64,000 bases of DNA from Eucalyptus grandis (GCF_016545825.1 NC_052621.1:21540940-21604939), one strand, 5' to 3'. Counted from the first letter of the stretch, positions 43,819 to 56,250 are shown. The notes: generated by a model from the sequence alone, not told the origin. Program-made: numbers and translations.

Positions 43819-45560
43819 TCAATAGTAGGTGAGCACGATAAATATGGTCTGAATTAAGGTGAGTGTGAAGAGGAAGATGGCGGCAATGAGAGACAATGCA
43901 CTCCAAGGACTACTGAAGTAGGTGTGTCTAAGATTAGCCCTCCACCTGTTCCAGGGCTTCTCGCAGTACTCACTGATTTTCTTCTGCACGGCATCAAGGC
44001 TGCTGTTGGGTCCGACCGTCACTTCCTTGCACAGCGAGTTGAATAGGTCAGCGACTGCATCGTCGCACCCAATAGAATTCTGGATGATGCCTTGGGCATG
44101 GAGCAGCGCGACATCCCACTCATTGTTGATGATGTTGTCCATGAATTTGGTGTAGGATGTGATCTCGTTCCCAGTCCCGATGTGCAAGCGCTCGAAAGTC
44201 ATGAGATTGAGGAGCTCGGACTTGGTGGTGTCATCCACCATGATAGCGGGGAGCTTCAGGACCCCTCTGGCAAAGGAGATGTCCTTGAGACTGCTGGTCA
44301 GGCTCTTCTTGAACTGGATACCGGTCTCCTTGAGCTCGGTGGCCGACCGGATTATCCCGTGCTGGACCTCCTTGGTCTTCTTCGGTAGGCACTTCCTGAA
44401 GACGTCCACGACATGCCCCATCCCCGGGATGCACGTGTCGAGGGAGCTTTTGTCACCCTGCGTTGTTGCAGTAAAGCCAGCGCATTGAATACGAGATTGT
44501 TGTCGTGTGGATACTACTTGCTTGGTGGAAAAAAAAAGAAAAATATCTCCCATAGACGTGGTCCCTAGAAAAGATTATCACCTCGCCAGCTTCAGGCCCC
44601 ACATTTATTTTCTTGTGCTGGACCTTTTGGGGCTCCTCAGCCGGCCTTTCCTGAAGACGTCCACGACATGCAGGCATCTGCCCATCCCCGTGATGCTCGT
44701 GTCGAGGGAGTAGAAACTGAGCACGAGGTTGTTGGTCTTGTTGATGTATTCATCACGCTGCGTTGTTGGAGTGAAGTCAGTGGCATTGAATTCGAGATCG
44801 TTGTCTTGTTGGTGTACTGTTAGGGGAACATAGACGGGGGTTTGCGTGCTTGGAATGACCTCTCTAACGATGGAGTGAAATATAAGAAACTAACCTCCTC
44901 ACCATTGCTCTCGACAGCGACCAGTTGATACAGCACTAGCATAGGCAGCTGATTCTCCAGCATCAGCATGTCCCGTCTTATATACGGCGTTATGTATGCC
45001 AGCCTGTGGGTGCTGAAGATGGGATCATTGGGCGCGTAGTCATTCTTTTCCTTCTCTGCCGTGGTGGCCCTCATGATCTCGAGCATGAAGCAGCCGTCCC
45101 TGATCATCAGCTCCAGGAAATGGTCCCCCCTGTCCTCCTTCCACTTTCCATTCAGCGCATCGTAGCTCTCCTTGAGGTCCCGTGCCGCATCCCTCAAGGA
45201 CTCGAAGAAGGGCTCAAGGGACTTCCCGGACCGCTCAAGGAAGCGGTCGCACGCACGGTGCTTGTGTTCCTCCATAGGGACGAGGTGGTCCTCGCCATGG
45301 TGGTAGGGGCCAAAAGAGACGACGTGTGGCTGGTAGGCATCGGAGTTGAGCTTGGTGATGAAGGCGGGGAGCCTGTAGATGCACGGATTCTTCAGGTACC
45401 GTTGCTCGTCGGAGGGCATGCAGTCCAGGTTCCTGTCGACTGTGACCATCCAGCACCCCGTCAACCTCGGCTCCGGGTCGGGTGGCAAGGCAAACTTGGT
45501 TGAGGGAGCTTCAGAGGTTCCACAAGTTTCTGTTCCGGGTGAGAGAAGAGGAGAATCCAT
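43819..45560 (-). CDS. DUF247 (UPF0481) family protein, copy B, two exons
   Basis: Exon 1 is 45560-44895 (donor GAG|GTTAGT); exon 2 is 44457-43819 (acceptor ACAACGCAG|GGTGAC), phase 0, giving about 434 aa. The start MDSPLL is preferred over a further ATG at 45689 because the latter translates a GA microsatellite. Motifs: AYQPHVVSFGPYHHGEDHL, MEEHKHRACDRFL, FLELMIRDGCFMLEIMR, YAPNDPIFS, IRRDMLMLENQLPMLVLYQL, KDISFARGVLKLPAIMVDD, MTFERLH, and the C-terminal membrane segment SPWSALSLIAAIFLFTLTLI. A second, upstream acceptor at 44757 leads into an abortive duplicate of the exon-2 start, so use of the downstream acceptor is required for a full product, which lacks ~14 residues (region EYINKTNNLVLSFY). 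It retains the original N-terminus that A and C have lost. Confidence 0.78.
44560..44757 (-). pseudogene. Duplicate exon-2 start within the DUF247-B intron
   Basis: After ACAACGCAG, the reading RDEYINKTNNLVLSFY, GMGRCLHVVDVFRKGRL matches DUF247 just after the intron, then the frame is lost (stop), with EEPQKVQHKKINV in the adjacent frame. It is followed by a second copy of the intron end and a second acceptor at 44458. This is therefore a tandem duplication of about 300 bp. Confidence 0.7.
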
Positions 45561-45561
45561 G

Positions 45562-45599
<38 letters not shown>

Positions 45600-47781
45600 A
45601 GAGTGTGTGAAGCCTGGGGCTATCCAGACCAATGCTGGTAGGATAAGGCGCTTTCTTACCATTCGTGAGATAAAAAGAAAGACAAACAAGATTATATTAT
45701 TGACGATATGGAAATATCAATTATATTTTATCATGATAAGATCTCTAATGAATTTGAATTGAAAAAATCTATGAACTTCAAGACCATGACACATCTAAAA
45801 AAGCATTAACTTCATCATCATAACTCATCCTCAAATATGAGTTAATTAATAAATAATTTTTATGGATTTGAGTTTTAAAGTCCAATTAAATATGGGTTTT
45901 TAAATGCGTCTAGGCTTTTGTCCATATCCAACCCATCTAAGCACGGAACTACACTCCACCACAAGATGGGGCCCAATCTGACCCTCTCACTCCCAGCAAT
46001 CAAAATAAAGGGGCAGTCGTTTCGAGAACGTGACGAATCTGGGTGGGCCCCTCCTCCCACGTGTGGAAAGTCTTCAAATCTCTGGGACAGAAATTGTCGT
46101 TCATTCTTGTTTCCTATTGGGAACAACCCCAATATTTATTGTATTTCCTGAATTATCCGTGCAAAAGTTCGAGCTCAGAAAATACACACAAATCGCAAAA
46201 TACACACAACCAACAATTTAAGGCGAAAAAATTGCTAAAGTGGATCTCAAATCAGGCCGGGTACGAATTTCATATGAGTGATTATATTAATATTGCATAA
46301 AACTAAATCAAAACGGGTTAAATTAATCAAATTTTGGTCGAACTGTTTTCGACTCAATTTATGAGTTTGATGGGTCATGTATAAATCACTTTTTATGCAC
46401 GAGGTAAAGAGAACGTGTTTAAGCATGTCCCCTCGAAGCCGTAGGGAAATGAATTGTATGCACATAAATAATGACATCTCGCGATCGTATCCGAACATTT
46501 GAATTCGATGAATTTCACAAGTGTCTACCTAAATTAAAAGGGTTGTTTGAATGGAGAATGATAATTGAGGTACGAACTTCGCATATTAATGTTTGATGTG
46601 ACATTAGATTTATAATAGTATTTTTTTTTTTTTTATTTGGTAATAATTTTTACCTTGTATGCTTGGGATATGCTAGATTTCTTATTTGATATATCATATT
46701 TAGTACTCGACACCCTTCTCCCATATATACACCACTTGTAGGGAAAAAATTTCACAATGAGTAACATTCTAGTAATATTTATGCACGGTTAGTTCCGAAT
46801 AATCATATAACTTCTCATAAATTAAATTTAGATGGCACACAAGACAGGTTGTAATCATTTTGTGTGAAATTAAAAAATGTCCACCAATTTCAAATGGAGA
46901 AAAATTAGTTTAAGCAAAACGATTTATTGAATTCAAATAGAGGCAAAGTTAAGTTTCCAAGGTAAACAAAATATTAATGTGGGCTTTATTTTTTTTTTAT
47001 AGATAATCATTTAAATGTAATTGAATGTGCGCATTTATGAGCTCCAATTAAGAGTTCTCTTAAAAGATGTTTCTAGTCTAAACCCACACATGAGACCCCG
47101 ACCCGAATTGGATGAGGGGGACCAAAATTCTTGATTATATTCCTATTCGAGTCATGCCATAGGAATTTAACCAAGATAGGGTTGTTACTATACTTTATCT
47201 AATTTCTTTGGATCCGGTATTGATCAATCAAGAGATTGACTGCTCAAAAGACGGTACAAGTGACACTACTGTTGATTGGCCATGTAAAGAGAAGGGTTCA
47301 GTTTTTTCTTGACTTTATGATGTACAAAAGAAATGGAAAGGACCAAAACAGTAGGGATCTTGCTTTTAAGTATTGGAAACACTCAAACTCATGAGCGATT
47401 GTTACTATGTAATTTTTGAATTGATTATTGGAATTTTACTGCTGGCTTTTCCCATGGTGCAGGTGTCGATACTCAGATCAAACTACATAAATATCTAGTG
47501 TTCTCTATTATTCCTCATATATTTCTGGCAATTTCATATTGATTTAATTGTAAGATCCGGTGAGTCTTTTATATTTATTTTATAAGAAGCTCCAATTAAG
47601 GAGTGTTTGGATCTATTGTGATTGTTATAATTAATAAATAGTAAACAAAAAAAAAATCTCATAAAAGATGTTGACTTAATCCGAAAGTGGCTAATTCTAG
47701 AAACCAATCAAATTAATATACAATTTTGTGATCAGTTTTCCATAAAACAATCAAGGTGAAATATGTGAGAGGAGGTGAACT
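45561..47781. repeat. Upstream flank of DUF247-B (paralogue of 2739-5040)
   Basis: A GA microsatellite lies at 45568-45597, within the 5' leader. From ~45880 the sequence matches 3180 onward of unit A. No gene is seen. A T-run lies at 46620-46634. Confidence 0.65.

Positions 47782-47830
<49 letters not shown>
47782..47830. repeat. (GA)n microsatellite
   Basis: This is a run of about 49 bp, the expanded counterpart of the run at 5042-5064. Confidence 0.9.
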
Positions 47831-47834
<4 letters not shown>

Positions 47835-48238
47835 GAGGGGGGGAGGAGTGTTTAGTGGTGTCGCAGTGAGAAGATAGTAAGAACGTTTGGTGGTGTACGT
47901 TTGGTGGTGTCCAATAGAGGAGTGTGTCACTTTTTGTGGTCTAGGTAGAGACAAAAAATGTTTAGGAAATGTCCCATGAAAAATGTGGGAATCGAATTGC
48001 ATGCACACCATCCACATCATCATACGACACGGGCCTTAGGATTTAATGAATCTCCCCACTGTCTGCCTATACTATAATGCTCATATTGAATTGAGTGCTT
48101 GTAATGTGACTTGGGTATGGATTTCGCCTTTTTTTTTTAATTGCCGAAGGACTTCACCTCTTTGATGTGACATTTATATTTTTACCTTTGGAATGATCTA
48201 AATTTCTTTCTCAGGGTCTCCTTTTAGTACTCAACATT

Positions 48239-48276
48239 CCTCTCTCTCTCTCTCTCTCCATACATACATACATACA

Positions 48277-48331
<55 letters not shown>
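48239..48331. repeat. Composite microsatellite (TC)n(CATA)n(TA)n
   Basis: A TC run is followed by about eleven CATA units and then a TA run. It generates spurious repetitive ORFs on both strands. Confidence 0.95.
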
Positions 48332-48502
48332 TCCATGCAACAACAGAAAAATAACATTTCATAAAGAGTGCTTTCCAATAACAACAAAGAAATCAAAATG
48401 CACATCAAAACTTCCCTTTTTAATTCCACAAGCATCTAAAATGCCAAAGAAAAATCAGATTTTTCTCACAAATTCAAAAGCAAAACTCCAATGGGAAGAA
48501 AC

Positions 48503-48727
48503 TTAAGATGATCCGTCCCTTAACTCCACCAAGGAAAAAAAAGAAAACAAATCCAATTTACAATCGAGCAAGGCCAACATGAGGTTGCGGTGGTTGGTGG
48601 TGGGGGCTCCGTGGGCATGGCTATTGATAGTGGCACATGCATTCGGTAAAAGGAAGAAAGGATGATGAAGAAGAAGAGAAATGTAAGGCGCAGAAGAGAG
48701 AGACAAGAGACTAAAATTGGCCACCAT
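48503..48727 (-). CDS. Small hydrophobic ORF, copy B (74 aa)
   Basis: The N-terminus MVANFSLLSLSSAPYISLLL is hydrophobic and signal-like. Then come SHAHGAPTT, NLMLALLDCKLDLFSFF and an altered C-terminus LVELRDGSS, where C and D read a longer tail ending LEFCLFWF-like. Function unknown; see the copy at 55019-55270. Confidence 0.25.
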   Translation of the reverse strand: MVANFSLLSLSSAPYISLLLHHPFFLLPNACATINSHAHGAPTTNHRNLMLALLDCKLDLFSFFSLVELRDGSS

Positions 48728-48830
48728 CTAAGCACATGGAATCAATGAGTGGGGCAAAGCATGACTCACGTGAAGATTCAACACCACCTAATAATTTCTT
48801 GACTAGATAATGGATTGATGTCATCTTGTA

Positions 48831-49612
48831 AGCACTCAACAAGCTTGTCTAAATCCACTCTTAATTATCTCAGCCCACAACTCAAATTACGAATTTATTA
48901 GGAGTAATTGAAGTAAAGTAGATATTCGACTTAGTTAACTTGTAAATAATTAGTTTTTGCTAAGGTGACGGCCACTGTTATGGAGAAAGTACTATACGTA
49001 TGTATGTATGTATGTATAATGAGGAGAAGGTCATCCTAGCAATATAGGATCTAAAAAGGTGTACTTAGAGAACACAACTTAAATAAAATCTCGTATGGTA
49101 TCTTTACATAGCTATCGATTATTCATCTATTTAATTTGTGCTCGGTAAAGAAAACCGTTCCTCAAGGGCATTAGAACTCACAATGACATTTGCACGTGTC
49201 TTCCTTTCAAGTTTTTGCCACGGCTACAAACTCTGTAATCTCATTTACCCTCTAACGTTTACGTGCCCGACTTTGTTGCGTTAAGACCTAATAATATTAA
49301 ATATATCCTTTGAGAAACCCGAGTACTTTCACTAATTGAAGTTCAGGATTCTCTGGGATTTCCATCGAGCGTCACCGTTGCCCCACCAAAGATGGTAGAT
49401 CAAGATTGTCAGACATAGTTCATCGTGCGTTTGTGATTACTACACCACTATCAATATAACATGTATAATATTTTCTGACTTTTGCCCCTTGGCTTGCATT
49501 GAACATATTGTCCGTGTTTTCTTTTTCTTTAACATAATTAGCTCGATAATTTGTTTCCAACCAACAATTTGTTCCCATGTGCCTATGTCTTTTACATGAG
49601 GGCTATTGTGAT
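48831..49612. other. No recognisable gene
   Basis: A short TATG microsatellite lies at about 48999-49018. Nothing else was identified. Confidence 0.45.
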
Positions 49613-50170
49613 CTATCTACAAACCAATAACCTTTTTTCTAATCGATTTATTTTCTTGCAGATAACGCAGGGTATTTTTTTTTTTTTTTTGATTTTTTTG
49701 CTTTGAAGAGGTTTCTCCTCCTCTTTTATTTTTCCACGAGCTCCTTGTACCCTTTTAGATTTATGAGACCACATATTTATTTCAGACTGAAAATCACCCT
49801 CAACGGAATCTTCATCAAATAGCATTAGTCTTTTTTCATAAGCCTCCATAGAGCTAATTTATTCACTGACTAACATGTTTTTTAAATCCTTAGATTCTTC
49901 TATAGAGGTGACAATAGGATTATATTCTCTAATAAGCGTCACAAATATTTTTTCTACTACCTTGATATTACTCATCCATTTAATCTTCCGCATTATTGTT
50001 TGAGAGTCCCATAATTGTTTATTGTAGCATTTTGAAGAGATTGAAATCTAATGATTTGTGCTTTTGTTGTGTCTTGAAACTCTTCTTTTAATATGTTTTA
50101 AATTATGTTACAAGTTTTAGCCGTATATGAAATTCGATTTGATTGGAAGATGCTTATTGGATTAAATGTT
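49613..50170 (-). pseudogene. Copia gag remnant (UBN2-like), copy in unit C
   Basis: The minus strand reads MEAYEKRLMLFDEDSVEGDF and SEINMWSHKSKRVQGARGK, open for 78 codons at the C-terminal side. The upstream part is interrupted. It is a duplicate of 41810-42310. Direct comparison shows one ~25-bp deletion near 49970. Confidence 0.7.
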
Positions 50171-51554
50171 AGATGCGAAAAGCGCAATTCCACGATCTCC
50201 ATAGCTAGAACAATAGTACTTATAATCGAGTAGAAAATTAACGCATCTATTTTAGAATCCATCAATCTTGATGTGGAAGAGGAAAAGTGACAATCGTCCT
50301 CTATTGCTCTCTATAGCTTTGACTCAATGAGATGGCTCTCACTCTTTAGCATTAGGTGAACGCTCATTTGTGAAGATAATTGTAAGAGTTGGGATCAGAC
50401 CCTCTCATTACGAGCTAGGCTTAACTTAACCGACACTAACCAACCTCTTATTAGACTAATTAAAATACATTTTATCTCACCTTAGACCAATTTTGTAAAA
50501 CAGTAAATTACAATATCAATTAATATAGCCCATATTAGAAAAACTCTTACATTAAAGCTCAGCACATTTATCCTATTTGGATTATAACTCAGAGAGTTGG
50601 TTATTGTAATCATCCCCAAGCCGTCCATTAACTGGAACTCCTTACAGCCAAACAATAAAAAAGGATTTCGTATGCATACGTTGGAGCTTGTCGGAAGAGA
50701 AGAGAAAAGGTATTGTGTGGGGCTGTGTGCTGTTGGCTTCTTCAAGCCTTAAAGTGGAGTTCTCTTTTCCTTAGTAGTACAAAGGAGATCTAAACATCGG
50801 GTGAAGTTTGTGCAGAGAATCAGTCATCCAATTGAGGCATTTTCTTCGTGAGGACACAAGTGTTTGTTTCAAATTTTCGGTCACTTGTTTATCGAGCAAT
50901 TACATTTAGTGGCTCCCCCCTTCCCTCATCCTATTCTTTCGTGTCTACTTAAGCTTCCCTGGATTGGGGGATTAATTGATTGGATGAGGCTAAATACTAT
51001 GGGTTTGAGTATAATCTTGGATGGGAAAACACTTGAGCTTTATGAGCGATTGTAACTCTGTAATTCTCCAATTGATAATTACCTAATTATTTGCAGTTAA
51101 CTCTTCTCGTGGAGTGACCGCTGATGGTCTGACCAAATCGTGCAATTTTTTCGTTATTGTTGCTCGTTTTATTTCTCTGCTGATTTGCGTTATTTAATTG
51201 CATGCATTCTTCGGCTTCTGCATTATCTTAGCACACATGTCTTTGCGGTTTTTGTTCTAGTGGTTCGCGGAAATATTGTTTTCAAAAGTGCTTGTTGGAT
51301 GACATACAGGGCCCTTGCAACTTTTTGTGGTTGCTCTGCTGGAAGCTTGTGTCTTCATACGGAGCCACAATCCTTTCTCCATGATCTTGCATAAATCTTG
51401 TGCCGTCAAGAAAGTAATCATTTAATGCTTTAGTAAATAAATATAGTTATTTTCATCGAAAATAGGAACAATAATGAGTAGAGTTGGCCATTGTTTTGGT
51501 GTCGGATAGATAGGACTCACGCTCAATGCCAACGGAATGAGGCCCTCGTACAGC
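50171..51554. repeat. Unit C left part (paralogue of 42270-43141, with ~400 bp extra)
   Basis: 50171-50550 is not present in unit B and carries no recognised gene. From 50550 the sequence follows unit B. No coding sequence is supported. Confidence 0.6.
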
Positions 51555-52088
51555 TGTTAGCTTATAGTGTTAATGTGGAAGTGTGTATGTTTGTGGGGGA
51601 TTTACTCAGCAGAGGAACAAGGAATGAGCTTTTGGAGCTTGTTTTGTATCAAAATGTTTCGTGCAAGGGATATATGGAGCTGTAGTTGGTCTAAACATGA
51701 ATAAACAAACAGGAAGCCTTTTCATGGTTCTTCCTAATCGACTCTTCTGCTAAGAATCTCTGTCACAAACAAAGAAATTTGCTTCATTTTACACGTTGGA
51801 CGGGTTTTTTGCCATTACTTCTAACTACCACCAACTAAGCTAGAAAACCACAAACTTCAACCACGTAATATAGTTCAACAAACTTGTGAAGTCTTGGCTT
51901 TTCTGGATAAATTGACCACAACTTCAACAAGATCTAATAAAAAAGAAAATGTTGGAATGGAAGATTTCATTTGCCTAGAACGTGATCGTCCTTCCGAATA
52001 CCCATCCAAAATGGACAAAAATGAAAAAGACCGAAACAAGAGAATCATCATCTGATAATGATATATAAACAGCCAAATGTCCATCGTT
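51555..52088 (-). repeat. Copia-type LTR remnant, unit C
   Basis: It starts TGTTAGCTTATAG; the adjacent primer-site equivalent is degenerate (TGTACGAGGGCC on the minus strand). It aligns with 152-560 and 43142-43650 and lacks the 452-bp insertion of unit A. Confidence 0.55.
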
Positions 52089-52225
52089 CATGACATTTAG
52101 GGAGGGAAAAAAGCACGACTGAAAACAGGAGGAAAATCATTGATGACAACAATCAACAGCCAATCAACAGATAAATATCGAGCATCAGGCATTAGGAGAA
52201 ACAACCAAAAATGGAAAAAAAGAAA

Positions 52226-53781
52226 TCATTGTGCATGGTATCTGAGCACGGTATACACGGCCTGCATTATAGTGAGAGCGAAGAGGAAGAGGGCGGCGGT
52301 GAGAGACAATATAGTCCAAGGACTCCTGAAGTAGGTGCGCTTGAGATTAGCCCTCCACTTGTTACGGCGCTTCTTGCAGTGCTCGCTGATCTTCTGTTGC
52401 ACGTCGTCGAGGTTTCCGTTGGCTGGGAGCGTCACGTCCGTGCACAGAGAGTTGAATAGCTTGGCGACTGCCTTGTCACTTCCGAAATCATTCTGGATGA
52501 TGCCTTCTGTGTGAAGCAGGGCGACATCCTGCCTATCGTTGATGATTTTGTCCATGAAGGTGACGTAGGATGTGACCTCGTTCCCAGCGTTGATGTGCAA
52601 GCGCTCGAACGTCATGATGTTGAGGAACATGGACTCGGTGGTGTCATCCACCTTGATGACTGGGAGCTTCAGGACCCCTTCAGCAAAGGAGATGTCCTTG
52701 AGGCTTTTGGTGTTGCTTTTCTTGAACTTGATCCCGGCCTCGTTGAGCTCAGTGGCTGACCGGATTATTGTCTCGGTCTCCACATTTGTCCCTGCGTGCT
52801 GGGCCTTCTTGGGTTCCATCAACAGGCCTTCCCTGAAGACGTCCATGACATGGAGGCGTCTGCCCAACCCCGTGAACTTTTTAGTTTCATGGAGGAAGTG
52901 GAATTTTCCAATGAGCTCGTTGACGTCATCCTGCGTTGTTGGGTAAAGTCAGTGCATTGAATACGAGAGTGTTGTTGTGTCGTTACCACCGACATAAAAG
53001 GAAAAAAAAAAAAAAAGGAGTCTCTTATTGAAGTGATAGATTTAATAATTAAATTGTTAATTGATCTCGAACTGTGCATGCTAAACATTTAAAACATTAA
53101 ATTTAATGGATTTCGTGTGAGGTCTATCGAAGATAATCAGTGCAATAATCTCTCTAATGACAGAGGGAAATCAAAGAAACTAACCTCCTTGCCATCGTTC
53201 GCGATGGCAACCAGCTGATACAGCACTAGCATCGGCAGCTGATTCTCCAGCAGCAGCATGTCCCGTCTTATATACGGCATTATGTATGCTAGCCTGTGGG
53301 TGCTGAAGATGGGGTCATTGGGCGCGTAGTCATTCTTTATTTTCTGTGTCGTGGTGGCCCCCATGATCTCGAGCATGAAGCAGCCGTCCGTGATCATCAG
53401 CTCCAGGAACTTGCCCCCCGTTCCCTCCTTCCACTTCTGGTCCAGATTGTCGTAGCTGTCCTCGAGCTCATGCGCCACCTTCCTCAGAGACTCGAAGACG
53501 TACTTGAGGACTTCCCGGACCGCTTCAGGAAGTGGAGGAGCGCGCGGTGCTTGTGCTCCTCCATTGGACGGAGGTCGACCTCGTCATAGTGATAGGGGCC
53601 GAAAGAGACAACCTGCGGCTGGTAGGCCTTGGGGTTGAGGACGGTGATGGAGGGGGACCTTGTAGATGGACGGAGACTTCCAGCACTGTTGCTCGTCTAT
53701 GGGCATGCAGTTGAGGTTCTCGTTGACATGAACGATCCAGTTGGTCTCGTTCGGGTCCAGTTGGGGCGGCGAAAGTAACAT
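52226..53781 (-). pseudogene. DUF247 family, copy C, frameshifted
   Basis: It has the same two-exon layout as copy A: exon 1 53781-53185, exon 2 52930-52226. Exon 2 is intact (234 codons) with the C-terminal membrane segment SPWTILSLTAALFLFALTIM. Exon 1 has two 1-bp deletions relative to copy A: in a G-run at ~53652-53656 and at ~53508. They do not restore each other, so the conserved GPYH region is out of frame, and the frame is re-entered only at ~53478 (LELMITDGCFMLEIM, IRRDMLLLENQLPMLVLYQL). The sequence is otherwise very close to copy A, including the altered start. A truncated product from a downstream ATG is possible but unlikely to be functional. Confidence 0.82.
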
Positions 53782-54082
53782 GTTTCGGGGCTTTCAGAGA
53801 TCCCACAAGTTTCTGTTCTGGGTGAGAGAAAGAGAGAGAGAGAATGGGAAGAGTGTGCGTGCAGTTTGGGGTTGTCCAAGTCCAATGCTGGTCACTTGTG
53901 CATAAATAGAGGTGTGGAAATGGATCTCGACCAATTTTGTAACTCATAAAATGAGTTGGATCATATATGTGTTAATTAAATTTTAATAGTTTTTTTTTTA
54001 TGAAATTGAGTTGTAAAGTCTAATTGAATAATGAATATGGATTTTAAATGGTCGGGTTTTTTTTTTTTTTTTTTTATTTATA
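53782..54082. repeat. Upstream flank of DUF247-C, shortened
   Basis: It follows unit A to about 54070, then jumps to sequence equivalent to position 5066 of unit A. About 1.85 kb present in A and B is therefore deleted. A long T-run lies at the junction. Confidence 0.75.
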
Positions 54083-54365
54083 TCCATCGGAAGAGTGTTT
54101 GGCGGTGTCCAGGGGAGGTGGGGTGTCGCTTTTTGTGCCCCAAGTAAAGACAAAAAGAGTTTAGCTAATGGGAAGGGTGCTTGGTTGTGTCCCTATGGGA
54201 AGAGTATTTGGTGGTGTCAAGCGAGAGGGGTGTCGCTTTTTGTGTCCCAAGTAAAGACAAAAGGTGTTTAGATAACGGTGGCGTGCAAGTTGGGTTTTTT
54301 TTTTTTTTGGGCAGGGGTGGGTTGTCTCTTACTGTCGCCCAGATAAAGACAAAAAGTGTTTAGGT
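54083..54365. repeat. Three tandem copies of a ~70-100 bp flank motif
   Basis: GAAGAGTGTTTGGCGGTGTC, GGGAAGAGTATTTGGTGGTG and a third diverged copy are each followed by CTTTTTGTG and AAAGACAAAAAGTGTTTAG-like words. Units A, B and D have a single copy each. Confidence 0.7.
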
Positions 54366-56250
54366 AATGTCCTATGAAAAACGTGGGAATTGAATGCACG
54401 CCATCCACACAATCTTATGGCTATGTAGGAGCCTTAGGATTTATTAAATCTCCCAAGTATGAGCCTCAGCTAAAATGCTCGTATTAAATTGAGTGCATGC
54501 AATGTGATCTAGGTATAGACTTCACCTACTTGACGTGATATTTGATATATAATTTTTACCTTTAGATCGATCTAAATTTCTAACTTGGGGTCCTCCTTAT
54601 GAGTACTCAATGCCCCTCTTATATATTATGTGTATTGTCAAAAAAAAAAAAAAACTATTTCATAGAGAATGACTTTCAAATAATATATTCTTGGTTAGCT
54701 CATGGCAATCTTATAACTTCTCATAAATTAACTTCAGGTGTTAAACAAGTCAAGTCAAGTTATAATTATCTTGTGTCAAATTCAAAAACTTCCACTATCT
54801 TCGTATGGAGAAAAATTGATTCTAGCAAAAAGATACATTAAATTTCAAATCAAAGTCAAATTAGTATTGCAAAATCAATTTTATGAGTTAAACTAAATAT
54901 TGGAGTTGCTGGGAAGGGAATCACCATCCAATGAAGAAATCAAAATGCAAATCAAAACCTCCCTTTTTAATTTCGCAACCATCTAAAACGCCTAAGAAAA
55001 GTCAGATTTTTCACCAATTCAAAACCAAAACAAGCAAAACTCTAATAGGAAGAAACTCAAGCTAATCCCTCCCCTACCTCCATGAGGGAAGAAAGAAAAC
55101 AAATCCAATTCACAATCGGCTAAGGCCAACATGAGGTTGCAGAGTTTGGTGGTGGGGGCTCCATGGGTATAGCTATTGACAGTGGTAGTGGCCAAAAGGA
55201 AGAAAGGAAGAAAGGAAGAAAGAAAAAGAAAAATGCAAGGCACATGAGAGACAGAGAGAGAGAGAGACAAGAGACTAAAAGTGTGCCACTATCAAGCATA
55301 TGGTGATCAATGAGTAGGTAGAGCGTGACTCATGTGAAGATTCAACAACACCTAATATTTTCCTATACTAGATAAAGGATTCAAGGCATTTTGATATGAC
55401 CTCAAAAGCTTGTCTAAATCTACTCGTGATTATTACCTCAATCACCCTAACTAATTTTTATTATTTTAATTTGGGTCGGGTCACCTTTCGCTCAGTTACT
55501 AGTTTATTCTTATCGACCTGTTATCTAATTAACGAGAGCAAAGTGATTCTAGTCCAAATTCCAAGCTTAATAAGACATATTAAAAAATAATGAAGTATGA
55601 CAATTTTTAAATTTTCTCAAAACAACTTTTCCACCATTTTCTTTCAACAACTCTCTCTCTCTCTCTCTTTCTCCTCCACTATACTTGTTTGCGTTATTTC
55701 CCCTAACTTTTTATTCTCATATATAGAAAAGTCAAAAAGAAAGGCAGACTCAAAACATCACATCAAAATCGTGCACAATTTGACATATAATAGCATATCT
55801 ACACCCAACTCAACTTAGAATGACATGTCTCTCATTCATATCTTATATTACAATGGCCGACAAAATAGAGTTTACAAAACACTTTCATTGAAACGAGAAA
55901 AACCAGCTTTTAAAGTGTCTCTATTTAATCAAACAAAATTTTCACATATCCAACATTATAAATTCCCTTAATTTTATTCAAAACGATGTTATTTCGCAAG
56001 CGATAGTTCGATTGGATAAGCAGAAAGATAAGAATCGCTCCTGTAGGAAGGCTCTAGCGTGTCTCACCATATGAGGGGCAATTCAATTGCAATCATACGA
56101 GAGACGCCATGCCCTTCTATAGCTGGCAGATTACGAAGTCCTTAATTCCAATCAGTAAAAATTGACTCGTGGGCCATTTTAATACCGAGCACGTGATGAG
56201 CTGTTGTCTACTAATTGTTATCATATATCATGCTTCCATTTTCTTGATTC
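54366..56250. repeat. Unit C far flank
   Basis: It is collinear with 5130-7200 of unit A but without the SINE: at ~55993-56010 the sequence reads CGCAAGCGATAGTTCGATTG uninterrupted. It contains the small ORF at 55019-55270. Confidence 0.75.
55019..55270 (-). CDS. Small hydrophobic ORF, copy C (83 aa)
   Basis: The N-terminus MSLSLSVSHVPCIFLFLSS continues hydrophobic to about residue 33, followed by THGAPTT, NLMLALADCELDLFSFF and the tail SFFLLEFCLFWF. Copy D has the same tail. It resembles a small secreted or membrane peptide by composition only. There is no TATA, Kozak or cysteine-pattern evidence strong enough to call a gene. Confidence 0.3.
   Translation of the reverse strand: MSLSLSVSHVPCIFLFLSSFLPFFLLATTTVNSYTHGAPTTKLCNLMLALADCELDLFSFFPHGGRGGISLSFFLLEFCLFWF

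Larger units (their letters stand above)
47850..48830. repeat. Unit B far flank
   Basis: It is homologous to 5066 onward (unit A). It includes composite microsatellites at 48239-48331 and the small ORF at 48503-48727. Homology fades after ~48830. Confidence 0.65.

Noticed and set aside
45561..45689. In-frame ATG 43 codons upstream of the chosen DUF247-B start
   Set aside because: The extension translates the GA microsatellite as a Ser-Leu repeat and is not shared by copies A or C.
48211..48435. ORF with repeated YIYI/VCMY residues
   Set aside because: It is a translation of the composite microsatellite.
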